Origin: an uncultured Campylobacteraceae bacterium | GTDB lineage: Bacteria > Campylobacterota > Campylobacteria > Campylobacterales > Arcobacteraceae | Direction of reading: 5' to 3' | DNA length: 29,760 nucleotides | Assembly: GCA_913057765.1 (NCBI GenBank) | Contig: CAJXPH010000004.1 | Coordinates: 1 to 29,760 of the forward strand | Notes under the pieces: model-generated | Database searches by the model: none | Seen by the model: only the letters and a program-made list of their open reading frames with translations | Told to the model about the DNA's origin: nothing | Translations under genes and position numbers: made by a program | Shown: one piece after another, positions 1 through 6,837 of the stretch | Layout: each line of letters starts with the position of its first letter | Numbering within the stretch: position 1 is the stretch's first letter

Positions 1-38
1 TCTGGTCTCGTGGGCTCGGAGATGTGTATAAGAGACAG
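1..38. other. Nextera (Tn5) adapter, left contig end
   Basis: Positions 5-38 match the Nextera read-2 transposase adapter in the outward orientation, ending with the Tn5 mosaic end (AGATGTGTATAAGAGACAG, 20-38). Positions 1-4 (TCTG) are the reverse complement of the first four bases of the index seen at the other end. This is library sequence, not genome. Native sequence begins at about 39. Confidence 0.97.
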
Positions 39-803
39 GCTTTAACTAATGGTAATCAAGAACAAGCAAATTTACAAAAAATTGAATTAATGGGTCCTAT
101 CTTAAATATTCAAAAAGTTATGGAAGATATTAATGAAGCTAAAAGAAACAAAAATATAAAAGGTGTTTTACTTGTTGTAAATTCTCCAGGTGGTGCAGTT
201 GCTCCTTCTGTTGAATTAGCATATGCAATAAAAGAATTAGCAGAAGTTAAACCAGTAGTGGCTTATGCAAGTGGTATTATGGCAAGTGGAAGTTATTATG
301 CTTCAATTTGGGCAAATAAAATTATTGCAAACCCAGGTGCTATGATTGGTTCTATTGGGGTAATATTCCAAGGAACAAATTTTGAAGAACTTATGGAAAA
401 AATCGGGGTTAAAACACAAACTGTAAAAGCTGGACGTTTTAAAGAAGCGGGAACACCAACTAGAGAGTGGGAAAATTACGAAAAAGAAGAACTTCAAAAA
501 GTAATTAAAGATACATATTCAATGTTTGTATCTGATGTTGCAAAAGCAAGAAAGTTAAAAGTTGAAAATCATAAAGTATATGCAGATGCGCATATTTTTA
601 CATCTTCACAAGCAAAAAAGGTTGGACTTATAGATGAGGTTACTACTTTAACATATGCAAAAGAAGAAATTGAAAAACTATCTGGAGTTGATAAAGCTAC
701 GTGGAAGAAAGAAGATAAATTTGAAAAATTCATTGATAAAATTATTAATGAAGCAGTGTCAAGTTTCTCTGTAAATCTTTTTGGGTCTTTAAAAGCTTAT
801 TAG
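39..803 (+). CDS. sppA: Signal peptide peptidase SppA (S49 family), 5'-truncated
   Basis: This is the C-terminal part of a membrane-anchored serine protease that degrades cleaved signal peptides at the inner membrane. Its frame runs into the adapter, so a GTG at 24 is not a real start; native codons begin at 39 (Ala-Leu-Thr). Visible family marks are the VNSPGG segment (codons from about 177), the nucleophile region MASGSYYAS (Ser codon at 285-287), and KAGRFKEAG, whose second Lys fits the general base of the Ser-Lys dyad of the short bacterial SppA type. About 254 native residues remain. The N-terminal membrane anchor and start are missing because the contig ends. It is followed by a clear terminator, so it is the last gene of its transcript. 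The family is clear; the exact subtype is inferred. Confidence 0.93.
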   Translation, partial: ALTNGNQEQANLQKIELMGPILNIQKVMEDINEAKRNKNIKGVLLVVNSPGGAVAPSVELAYAIKELAEVKPVVAYASGIMASGSYYASIWANKIIANPGAMIGSIGVIFQGTNFEELMEKIGVKTQTVKAGRFKEAGTPTREWENYEKEELQKVIKDTYSMFVSDVAKARKLKVENHKVYADAHIFTSSQAKKVGLIDEVTTLTYAKEEIEKLSGVDKATWKKEDKFEKFIDKIINEAVSSFSVNLFGSLKAY

Positions 804-836
804 TTTTATTTTAACTATTATATTAATATAAATAAG

Positions 837-867
837 AAGGTAAAGTTGTAAAACTTTACCTTTTTTT
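837..867 (+). terminator. Rho-independent terminator after sppA
   Basis: An 11-bp perfect stem (AAGGTAAAGTT / AACTTTACCTT) with a GTAA loop runs straight into a run of seven T at 861-867. It lies 33 nt after the sppA stop. The A-run on the other side gives it weak potential on the minus strand too. Confidence 0.88.
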
Positions 868-876
868 ATAATTGTG

Positions 877-975
877 TTATACTCCGAAAAAAATTATAGT
901 AAACAAGCTACGTTTGTCTTCGTTTTTATCTAAATTATATTTATCAATAGTTTCTTCATTAACCAGGATTGTCAT
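877..975 (-). CDS. Possible 32-residue small protein
   Basis: An ATG at 975-973 opens 32 codons ending in TAA at 877-879, in the gap between sppA and the helicase gene. The peptide begins MTILVNEETIDKY and ends in a hydrophobic TIIFFGV. Codons are typical of this genome (AAT GAA GAA ACT ATT GAT AAA TAT). An in-frame stop precedes the ATG by three codons, so it is not the tail of a longer frame. I see no convincing ribosome binding site, and the function is unknown. It may be a real small protein, a gene remnant or chance. Confidence 0.3.
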   Translation of the reverse strand: MTILVNEETIDKYNLDKNEDKRSLFTIIFFGV

Positions 976-1010
976 TTCTTTAAATTACTAAATTTAATTA
1001 AAGGTAATTA

Positions 1011-2402
1011 ATGTCATTTTCACAATTAGGATTAAATTCTAATATTTTAAAAGCAATAGAAGACCAAGGGTATACAACTCCTACTCCTATTCAAAAAGAA
1101 TCAATACCAATCATTTTACAAAAACATGATGTTTTAGCTGCTGCTCAAACAGGTACTGGTAAGACTGCAGGTTTTACTCTGCCTTTGTTAGAAATTATGA
1201 GCCAGAAGGCACATAAAAAAGAGAATAAGCCTTATATAAAAGCTCTTATTTTGACTCCAACAAGAGAATTAGCTGCCCAAGTAGCTGAGAGTATTGATGC
1301 ATATAGTAAATATCTTCCGATAAAAACGGCTGTTATTTTTGGTGGAGTTGGAATAAACCCTCAAAAAGCAGTTTTAAGAAAAGGTGTAGATATTGTTATT
1401 GCAACACCAGGTAGATTATTGGATCATATTTCACAAAAAACTATAGATTTATCAAGGGTAGATTTTTTAGTTCTTGATGAAGCAGATAGAATGTTAGATA
1501 TGGGTTTTATCCACGATATAAAGAAAGTTATGTCTCATATTCCTAAACATAGACAAACACTACTTTTCTCTGCAACTTTTTCTAATGAGATAAAAACATT
1601 GTCTAAAAGTTTATTAAAAGAACCAAAACTTATTGAAGTTGCAAGAAGTAATACTTCTTCTGAGCAAGTTGCTCAAGTTGCTCATTATGTTTTAAAAGAT
1701 AAAAAAAGAAATTTACTTTCATTTTTAATTCATACTGGAGATTGGAATCAGGTTTTAGTTTTTACAAGAACAAAACATGGTGCAAATAGATTATGTGAAT
1801 ATTTAAATAAGAGTAATATTACATCATTAGCTATACATGGTGGAAAATCACAAGGTGCAAGAACTAGGGCATTAAAAGATTTTAAAGCAAAAGAAGTTAG
1901 AGTTTTAGTTGCTACTGATATTGCCGCACGTGGAATTGATATTGAGCTTTTACCACATGTTATAAATTTTGAATTACCAAATGTTCCAGAAGATTATATT
2001 CATAGAATTGGAAGAACAGGGCGTGCAGGTAATGAAGGTGTTGCAATGTCTTTAGTTTGTGATGAAGAATATGAATATTTAGAAGATATAGAAAAATTAC
2101 TAAAATCAAGAATAGAAGTAAAAGATATAGAAGGTTTTACTGTTTCTTCTTTAAAAAAAGTGAAACCACCTAAAAAAGATAATTCTAGACAAAATAATAA
2201 AAGAAATTCTAAGCAAAATGAATCAAGAACTAGAAAACCAAAAAATGAGAACAATAGTAGAAAACCTAAAAGTCCTAAAAATAAAGATTTTAAAAAAGAG
2301 GTTGATGATTTTATTGAAAATAGAAAAAATAGTGCACCTAAAAAAAATAATAGGAAAATCACAAATGATTTTAAACGAGGTTCAGGTACTCGACATAAAT
2401 AA
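1011..2402 (+). CDS. rhlE: DEAD-box ATP-dependent RNA helicase, RhlE-like
   Basis: A 463-residue RNA helicase that remodels RNA duplexes using ATP, typically in ribosome assembly or mRNA decay. Domain 1 shows the Q motif (GYTTPTPIQ, 20-28), Walker A (AAQTGTGKT, 44-52), PTRELA, TPGRL, the DEAD box (DEAD 156-159, in VLDEADRML) and SAT (LLFSATF). Domain 2 shows ARGIDI and HRIGRTGRAG. A C-terminal tail from about residue 385 is rich in Lys, Asn and Arg, a typical low-complexity RNA-binding extension. The start is supported by AAGG at 1001-1004, six bases before the ATG. The gene stands alone, between a terminator on its left and a shared bidirectional terminator on its right. RhlE is the best match by core length and basic tail; other DEAD-box subfamilies cannot be excluded. 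Confidence 0.92.
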   Translation: MSFSQLGLNSNILKAIEDQGYTTPTPIQKESIPIILQKHDVLAAAQTGTGKTAGFTLPLLEIMSQKAHKKENKPYIKALILTPTRELAAQVAESIDAYSKYLPIKTAVIFGGVGINPQKAVLRKGVDIVIATPGRLLDHISQKTIDLSRVDFLVLDEADRMLDMGFIHDIKKVMSHIPKHRQTLLFSATFSNEIKTLSKSLLKEPKLIEVARSNTSSEQVAQVAHYVLKDKKRNLLSFLIHTGDWNQVLVFTRTKHGANRLCEYLNKSNITSLAIHGGKSQGARTRALKDFKAKEVRVLVATDIAARGIDIELLPHVINFELPNVPEDYIHRIGRTGRAGNEGVAMSLVCDEEYEYLEDIEKLLKSRIEVKDIEGFTVSSLKKVKPPKKDNSRQNNKRNSKQNESRTRKPKNENNSRKPKSPKNKDFKKEVDDFIENRKNSAPKKNNRKITNDFKRGSGTRHK

Positions 2403-2456
2403 TTAGATTTACTTTTATTTACTGATTATGAAGTTCTAGGAGTTATAAAGAAGCAA

Positions 2457-2489
2457 AAAAAGGGAAAGATATATAATCTTTCCCTTTTT
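2457..2489. terminator. Bidirectional terminator between helicase and ackA
   Basis: A 14-bp perfect stem (AAAAAGGGAAAGAT / ATCTTTCCCTTTTT) encloses an ATATA loop. It has T-runs on both strands: 2485-2489 on plus, and the A-run 2454-2461 read from minus. It ends both the helicase (+) and pta-ackA (-) transcripts. Confidence 0.9.
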
Positions 2490-2520
2490 GCTTTCCCCTA
2501 GATTAGATAAAGAGTAATTT

Positions 2521-3720
2521 CTACTCAATACCCTTAACGATTTTATATGTATCATTTGCAATAACATATTCTTCATTTGTTGGAATAACAAAGATTCTAC
2601 CATTTGAACCATTTGTAGAAATGTCTCTAGCTTCACCAGATCTTTTGTTATTTTTAGTTGGATCAATGTTTAATCCCATGTAATCTAAACCAGCACAAAC
2701 TTTTTCTCTAATTAATGCTGCATTTTCACCAATTCCACCTGTGAAACATAATGCATCAACACCATCAAGTGCAGCTGCGTATGAACCAACATATTTTTTG
2801 ATAATGTAAGCAATCATATCAACTGCTAATCTACATTTATCATCACCAGCATCCATACCTTCAAGAACTTCTCTTAAGTCAGAAGATTTTTCAGAAATAC
2901 CAACGATACCTGATTTTTTATTTAACATATCAAGCATTTCTTTAATTGTTAATCCGTCAGTTTCCATCATATATTGAATAGCTCCTGCTCCAATATCACC
3001 AGATCTAGTTCCCATCATTAGACCTTGAACAGGAGTAAGACCCATAGAAGTATCAATACATTTACCATCGAATACTGCAGAAACAGAAGAACCATTTCCT
3101 AAGTGACATACGATAACTCTTGTATTATGTTTTTTATCTAACATTTTAACTGCTTCATTTGATACGAAGAAGTGAGATGTACCATGGAAACCATATTTTC
3201 TAACACCATTTTTAGTATATTGTTCATATGGAAGTGGATACATATATGCATAATCAGGCATAGTTTGGTGGAATGCAGTATCAAATACAGCTACATTTGG
3301 TTTACCAGGCATTAAGTCTTGACAAATTTCCATACCCATGATATTTGCAGGGTTATGTAATGGAGCTAAAGGAATAAGCTCTTTCATTTTGTTAATTACT
3401 TTATCTGTTACCATAACTGAACCAGCAAAGTCTTCTCCACCATGAACAGCTCTATGTCCAATTGCTTCAATTTCATCTACTGAATCAATAACTTTACCTT
3501 CACCATCTGTTAAAGTTTTTAATACTAATTCAATAGCTTCTTTATGAGTTGGCATTGCAGTTTCAATTTTGATTTTTTGGTCATCACCAAATTCGTGTTT
3601 TAAAACTCCATCAATTCCAATTCTTTCACATATTCCCACTGCTAAAACTTCTTTGTTTACTGGGTTCATTAATTGGTATTTTAACGATGAACTTCCCGCA
3701 TTTAAAATGAATACTAACAT
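2521..3720 (-). CDS. ackA: Acetate kinase (first copy, with pta)
   Basis: A 399-residue cytoplasmic enzyme interconverting acetate + ATP and acetyl phosphate + ADP, paired with Pta for acetate activation or overflow. Family residues are visible: Asn7 in NAGSSS, Arg90 in GHRAVHGG, Asp147 in VFDTAFHQ, His179 in YGFHGTSH, the GNGSS phosphate loop (208-212), Arg239 in GTRSGDI, FTGGIGENA, and Glu383 in TNEEYVIA. Length is normal for AckA. The start at 3720 is preceded by AGGGGAAAG at good spacing. It lies 39 nt downstream of pta on the same strand, so pta-ackA is one operon ended by the bidirectional terminator at 2457-2489. A diverged second acetate kinase lies at 4948-6135. Confidence 0.97.
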   Translation of the reverse strand: MLVFILNAGSSSLKYQLMNPVNKEVLAVGICERIGIDGVLKHEFGDDQKIKIETAMPTHKEAIELVLKTLTDGEGKVIDSVDEIEAIGHRAVHGGEDFAGSVMVTDKVINKMKELIPLAPLHNPANIMGMEICQDLMPGKPNVAVFDTAFHQTMPDYAYMYPLPYEQYTKNGVRKYGFHGTSHFFVSNEAVKMLDKKHNTRVIVCHLGNGSSVSAVFDGKCIDTSMGLTPVQGLMMGTRSGDIGAGAIQYMMETDGLTIKEMLDMLNKKSGIVGISEKSSDLREVLEGMDAGDDKCRLAVDMIAYIIKKYVGSYAAALDGVDALCFTGGIGENAALIREKVCAGLDYMGLNIDPTKNNKRSGEARDISTNGSNGRIFVIPTNEEYVIANDTYKIVKGIE

Positions 3721-3759
3721 ATATCTTTCCCCTATTTTTAAATTATTTTTTATTAACGA

Positions 3760-4752
3760 TTAAGACTGAGTTGCTGTAATAGCTACTAAGTTTGAAATAT
3801 CTTCCACTGAACAGCCACGAGATAGATCATTAACTGGCTTATTTAAACCTTGTACAATTGGTCCATGAGCATCTGCTCCTGCAAATCTTTGTACTAATTT
3901 ATATCCAATGTTTCCTGCTTGTAGGTCTGGGAATACTAAAATATTAGCACGTCCTGCTACATCAGAATCTGGTGCTTTTTTAGCTCCAATTGCTTCAACG
4001 ATAGCAGCATCAGCTTGCATTTCACCATCAAAAGCGAAATCAACATTTCTGTCTCTTAGAATTTGCACAGCATTTTGTACCTTATCTACTAATGGATGTT
4101 TTGCACTTCCCATTGTTGAAAATGATAACATTGCAACTCTTGGCTCTAGACCAACAACAGATGATGCTGTTGCAGCAGTTGACGATGCTATATCAGCTAA
4201 TTGCTCAGAAGTTGGGTCTGGTAATACAGCACAATCAGCAAATAATAGTAAGCCATTATCTCCAAATTTACCATCTGCAGTTTCCATTACGAATGCAGAA
4301 GAAACAGTTTTAATTCCTGGAGCAGTTTTGATTATTTGTATTGCAGCTCTTAATACATCAGCCGTTGGAGAATTTGAACCTGCAACAAGCCCATCTGCAT
4401 CACCAAGTCTAACCATCATACAACCAAAAAATCTTGGCTCAGTAGTCATGATTTCTTTAGCTTCTTCTCTAGAAAGATTTTTTGATCTTCTTAACTCTAC
4501 TAATTCTTCAACATATGCATCAATTCCATCGTACAATTTTGGATCAATAATTGTAGCACCATCAATATTTGCACCACATGCAGTTGCGTCAGCTTTAATT
4601 GTTTCTTCATTTCCAATTAAAACTACATTAGCAGTTTTTTCTTCTAAAACAATTTGAGCAGCTTGTAATACTCTTTCGTCTTCAGACTCTGGAAGAACGA
4701 TTGTTCTTAGTTGTTTTTTAGCGTTTTCTTTTATACTTTCAATTAAACCCAT
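3760..4752 (-). CDS. pta: Phosphate acetyltransferase (phosphotransacetylase)
   Basis: A 330-residue cytoplasmic enzyme converting acetyl phosphate + CoA to acetyl-CoA + phosphate, and the reverse. It begins MGLIESIKENAKKQ followed by TIVLPESEDERVLQAA, typical of the Pta family. The signature GSNSPTADVLRAAIQIIKT and the C-terminal RFAGADAHGPIVQGLNKPVNDLSRGCS are clear. It is the short single-domain form without the N-terminal DRTGG-type extension of the E. coli enzyme. AAAGGA stands just before the ATG. It is the first gene of pta-ackA; its upstream region carries three 11-bp-spaced TAGCAT boxes and a TATAAT -10 (separate entries). Confidence 0.96.
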   Translation of the reverse strand: MGLIESIKENAKKQLRTIVLPESEDERVLQAAQIVLEEKTANVVLIGNEETIKADATACGANIDGATIIDPKLYDGIDAYVEELVELRRSKNLSREEAKEIMTTEPRFFGCMMVRLGDADGLVAGSNSPTADVLRAAIQIIKTAPGIKTVSSAFVMETADGKFGDNGLLLFADCAVLPDPTSEQLADIASSTAATASSVVGLEPRVAMLSFSTMGSAKHPLVDKVQNAVQILRDRNVDFAFDGEMQADAAIVEAIGAKKAPDSDVAGRANILVFPDLQAGNIGYKLVQRFAGADAHGPIVQGLNKPVNDLSRGCSVEDISNLVAITATQS

Positions 4753-4781
4753 TCAAGTTTCCTTTATTGTAAAATCAATAA

Positions 4782-4787
4782 ATTATA
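4782..4787 (-). promoter_or_regulatory. Probable -10 element of pta-ackA
   Basis: TATAAT on the minus strand, 29 nt upstream of the pta ATG (codon at 4750-4752). There is no -35 consensus at 17 nt. Instead, a TAGCAT repeat array ends 11 nt upstream, as expected for a promoter using an activator. Confidence 0.6.
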
Positions 4788-4798
4788 TTACTCAAACG

Positions 4799-4826
4799 TA
4801 GCATTAGAATAGCATTAGCGTAGCAT
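4799..4826 (-). promoter_or_regulatory. Three TAGCAT boxes at 11-bp period upstream of pta-ackA
   Basis: TAGCAT occurs at 4799-4804, 4810-4815 and 4821-4826, exactly 11 bp apart. Read in the direction of transcription each unit is an ATGCTA box. The array ends 11 nt upstream of the -10. Tandem half-sites at 11-bp steps over the -35 region are typical of OmpR/PhoB-family regulators. Identification of the regulator is inference. Confidence 0.65.
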
Positions 4827-4936
4827 TTTGGAGAAAGTTTTATACATATTTTGAAGGTGTGTATAAAAGTAGTACATACCTTTTACTTAAGTATAAGATT
4901 TGGTTGATTATTAGATTAATTTATATTTTGAGCAAC

Positions 4937-4961
4937 TAGTAAAAGCATTAAGCTTTTACTA
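4937..4961 (-). other. Hairpin overlapping the ackA2 stop codon
   Basis: A 10-bp perfect stem (TAGTAAAAGC / GCTTTTACTA) with a 5-nt loop covers the stop codon at 4948-4950. The sequence after it on the minus strand is not a clean T-run, so it may be a weak terminator or an mRNA 3'-end stabiliser. Confidence 0.5.
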
Positions 4962-6135
4962 ATCTATAGGTATCATTTGCAATTACATACTCTTCATTTG
5001 TTGGGATTACATAAATTTTTGTTTTAGAAGATTTTGTATTAATTTCTCTATTTTCGCTATTTCTAACTTTGTTTTTGTCTTCATCTAATTCAATTCCCAT
5101 GAATTCTAACCCACTACAAACCTTTTCTCTAATAAGATCAGCATTTTCTCCGATACCTGCTGTAAAACATATTGCATCTACACCTTCAAGCATTCCTGCA
5201 TATGAACAAATATATTTTTTTATTCGGTTACATTTCATATCTATACATGTTTGAGCTCTTTCATTTCCATTTTCACAAGCTTCAATAATCTCTCTTAAGT
5301 CAGATGATATTCCAGATACCCCTAAAAGACCAGATTTTTTATTTAAGTAATTTACTGTCTCTTCCGCAGTCATTCCTTTTTTGTCCATTAAGTATGATAA
5401 AACACCAGCGTCAATATCTCCAGATCTAGTACCCATAACTAAACCTTCAAGAGGAGTAAGTCCCATAGATGTATCAATAGACTTACCATCTCTTACTGCA
5501 CATACAGAGGAACCATTACCAAGATGACAAACAATAACTTTTGAATCTTCTTTTGCTAACATTTTTTTAGCTTCATTTGAAACATAATAATGTGATGTTC
5601 CATGGAAACCATATTTTCTAACTCCATGATCTTTATAATCTTCATATGGTACTGCATACATATAATTTGCAGCAGGCATTGTTTGGTGAAATGCAGTATC
5701 AAATACTGCCACATTTGGTTTTGTTGGCATAAGTTGTTGCGCAATTTTCATTCCCATAATATTTGCTGGATTATGTAATGGAGCAAGAGGAATAAGTGAT
5801 TCTAGTTTTTCAATAACATCATTATTAACAATTACTGATTGATTAAAAAATTCTCCACCATGAACAACTCTATGTCCAATAGCATCAATATCATCAATTG
5901 AAGAAATAACTTTGTCTTCACCATTTGTTAAAAAGTCTAATACAATTTCAATAGCTTCTTTGTGCGTTGGCATATTAATATCTTTTTTGATTTTATGTCC
6001 ATTTGCTTCATGTACTAATCTACCATCAATCCCAATTCTTTCACAAAGTCCTGTTGCTTTTACTTCTGCAGTTTTTGGATTCATTAATTGGTATTTTAAA
6101 GAAGAACTTCCTGAGTTTAGAACTAGTACTAACAT
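4948..6135 (-). CDS. ackA: Acetate kinase (second copy)
   Basis: A 395-residue paralogue of the acetate kinase at 2521-3720. It keeps the same active-site landmarks: NSGSSS with Asn7, GHRVVHGG, VFDTAFHQTM, YGFHGTSH, GNGSS, GTRSGDI, FTAGIGENA and TNEEYVIA. It should therefore be catalytically competent for acetate/acetyl phosphate interconversion. It differs around GDIDAGVLSYLMDKKG (GDIGAGAIQYMMETDG in copy 1) and across the C-terminal third. It has its own promoter region with a different repeat (TTGACA, see 6184-6200) and no pta partner; pta begins 195 nt downstream of its stop. The two copies may serve different growth conditions or flux directions, or one may prefer another short-chain acid such as propionate. 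Sequence alone cannot settle this. Confidence 0.96.
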   Translation of the reverse strand: MLVLVLNSGSSSLKYQLMNPKTAEVKATGLCERIGIDGRLVHEANGHKIKKDINMPTHKEAIEIVLDFLTNGEDKVISSIDDIDAIGHRVVHGGEFFNQSVIVNNDVIEKLESLIPLAPLHNPANIMGMKIAQQLMPTKPNVAVFDTAFHQTMPAANYMYAVPYEDYKDHGVRKYGFHGTSHYYVSNEAKKMLAKEDSKVIVCHLGNGSSVCAVRDGKSIDTSMGLTPLEGLVMGTRSGDIDAGVLSYLMDKKGMTAEETVNYLNKKSGLLGVSGISSDLREIIEACENGNERAQTCIDMKCNRIKKYICSYAGMLEGVDAICFTAGIGENADLIREKVCSGLEFMGIELDEDKNKVRNSENREINTKSSKTKIYVIPTNEEYVIANDTYRLVKA

Positions 6136-6166
6136 GTATTTTTACCTTTTGTTTTAATTTTATAGG

Positions 6167-6200
6167 ATTATAACGAAAAGATGTGTCAATCGTATGTCAA
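6167..6200 (-). promoter_or_regulatory. ackA2 promoter with tandem TTGACA repeat
   Basis: On the minus strand TATAAT (6167-6172) is preceded by TTGACA at 6184-6189 and again at 6195-6200, 11 bp apart. The nearer copy is 11 nt from the -10, too close for an ordinary 17-nt sigma70 spacer; the farther copy is 22 nt away. The 11-bp step and 11-nt offset match the TAGCAT promoters, with a different core. Confidence 0.5.
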
Positions 6201-6216
6201 AGTTAGCTTAAAAAAT

Positions 6217-6837
6217 TTATTTGATTTTTACTTTTGGCTGATTTTTAAGTTTTAAGAACATCATTGCTGTCATGATTGCATCATTATATGCATCATGTTT
6301 ACCCATTTCAGGAACTTGAAGATCTTTCATAATTGCATCAAATCTAAGATCAACATTACTTTGAGGAATTTTTTCTATTTTATAATCATGATATATTGCA
6401 GATACTTCATAACTTTTATTAGGTAATTTAATTCCAATTTTTGGTTTTAAGTATTTGTTTACCATAGCAATATCAAACTCTAAGAAATATCCAACAAGTT
6501 TTCTATTTCCTATAAATTTTAAAAACTCTTCAATAACATTATCTATATCTTCTGCCTCTTCTAAATCCATTTCACGTATGTGATGAACTTTAATAGCTTC
6601 AATTTGAAGTTTAGTTTTTGGTTTCACAAATTTAACAAATTTTTCACTAGATACAATTGTATTCCCTTTAATCAATACCGCACCTATAGAGATTATGTCA
6701 TCATTTTCTACACTTAATCCTGTTGTTTCACAATCAAAACAAATATATTCATCATCAACTGGATTATCAAAAAGATAAGAATATCTCTCATCCTTTAGAT
6801 TTTTCTTATTAAAATAATTTTGTATAGTTCTAAACAT
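6217..6837 (-). CDS. DnaQ-like DEDDh 3'-5' exonuclease (copy 1)
   Basis: A 206-residue protein of the DNA polymerase III epsilon / RNase T exonuclease superfamily. Exo I is CFDCETTGL with Asp35 and Glu37. Exo III is HDAYNDAIMT with His181 and Asp186 in the DEDDh spacing. There is no polymerase domain and no clamp-binding tail that I recognise, so it is probably not the replicative proofreading subunit. It overlaps the end of the DUF294 gene by 8 nt (ATGTTTAG), implying translational coupling. A paralogous pair lies at 13362-15817. I recall such DUF294-exonuclease pairs next to acetate symporter genes in Proteobacteria, with no settled function. The substrate is unknown. Confidence 0.85.
   Translation of the reverse strand: MFRTIQNYFNKKNLKDERYSYLFDNPVDDEYICFDCETTGLSVENDDIISIGAVLIKGNTIVSSEKFVKFVKPKTKLQIEAIKVHHIREMDLEEAEDIDNVIEEFLKFIGNRKLVGYFLEFDIAMVNKYLKPKIGIKLPNKSYEVSAIYHDYKIEKIPQSNVDLRFDAIMKDLQVPEMGKHDAYNDAIMTAMMFLKLKNQPKVKIK

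Noticed and set aside
20..38. Tn5 mosaic end suggesting a transposon
   Set aside because: The 19-bp end continues into the Nextera read-2 adapter and is matched by adapter plus index at the other contig end; it is library sequence.
2000..2362. 120-codon minus-strand frame opposite the helicase tail
   Set aside because: Leu/Phe/Ser-rich translation of the Lys/Asn-rich helicase C-terminus; no start context.
3908..4657. 249-codon plus-strand frame opposite pta
   Set aside because: It is fully antisense to a clear pta, has low-complexity Ser/Ala/Ile composition and no recognisable motif; an artefact of pta codon bias.
6184..6200. TTGACA before ackA2 as an ordinary -35
   Set aside because: Spacers to the TATAAT are 11 and 22 nt, not 16-18; kept instead as a tandem-repeat observation.
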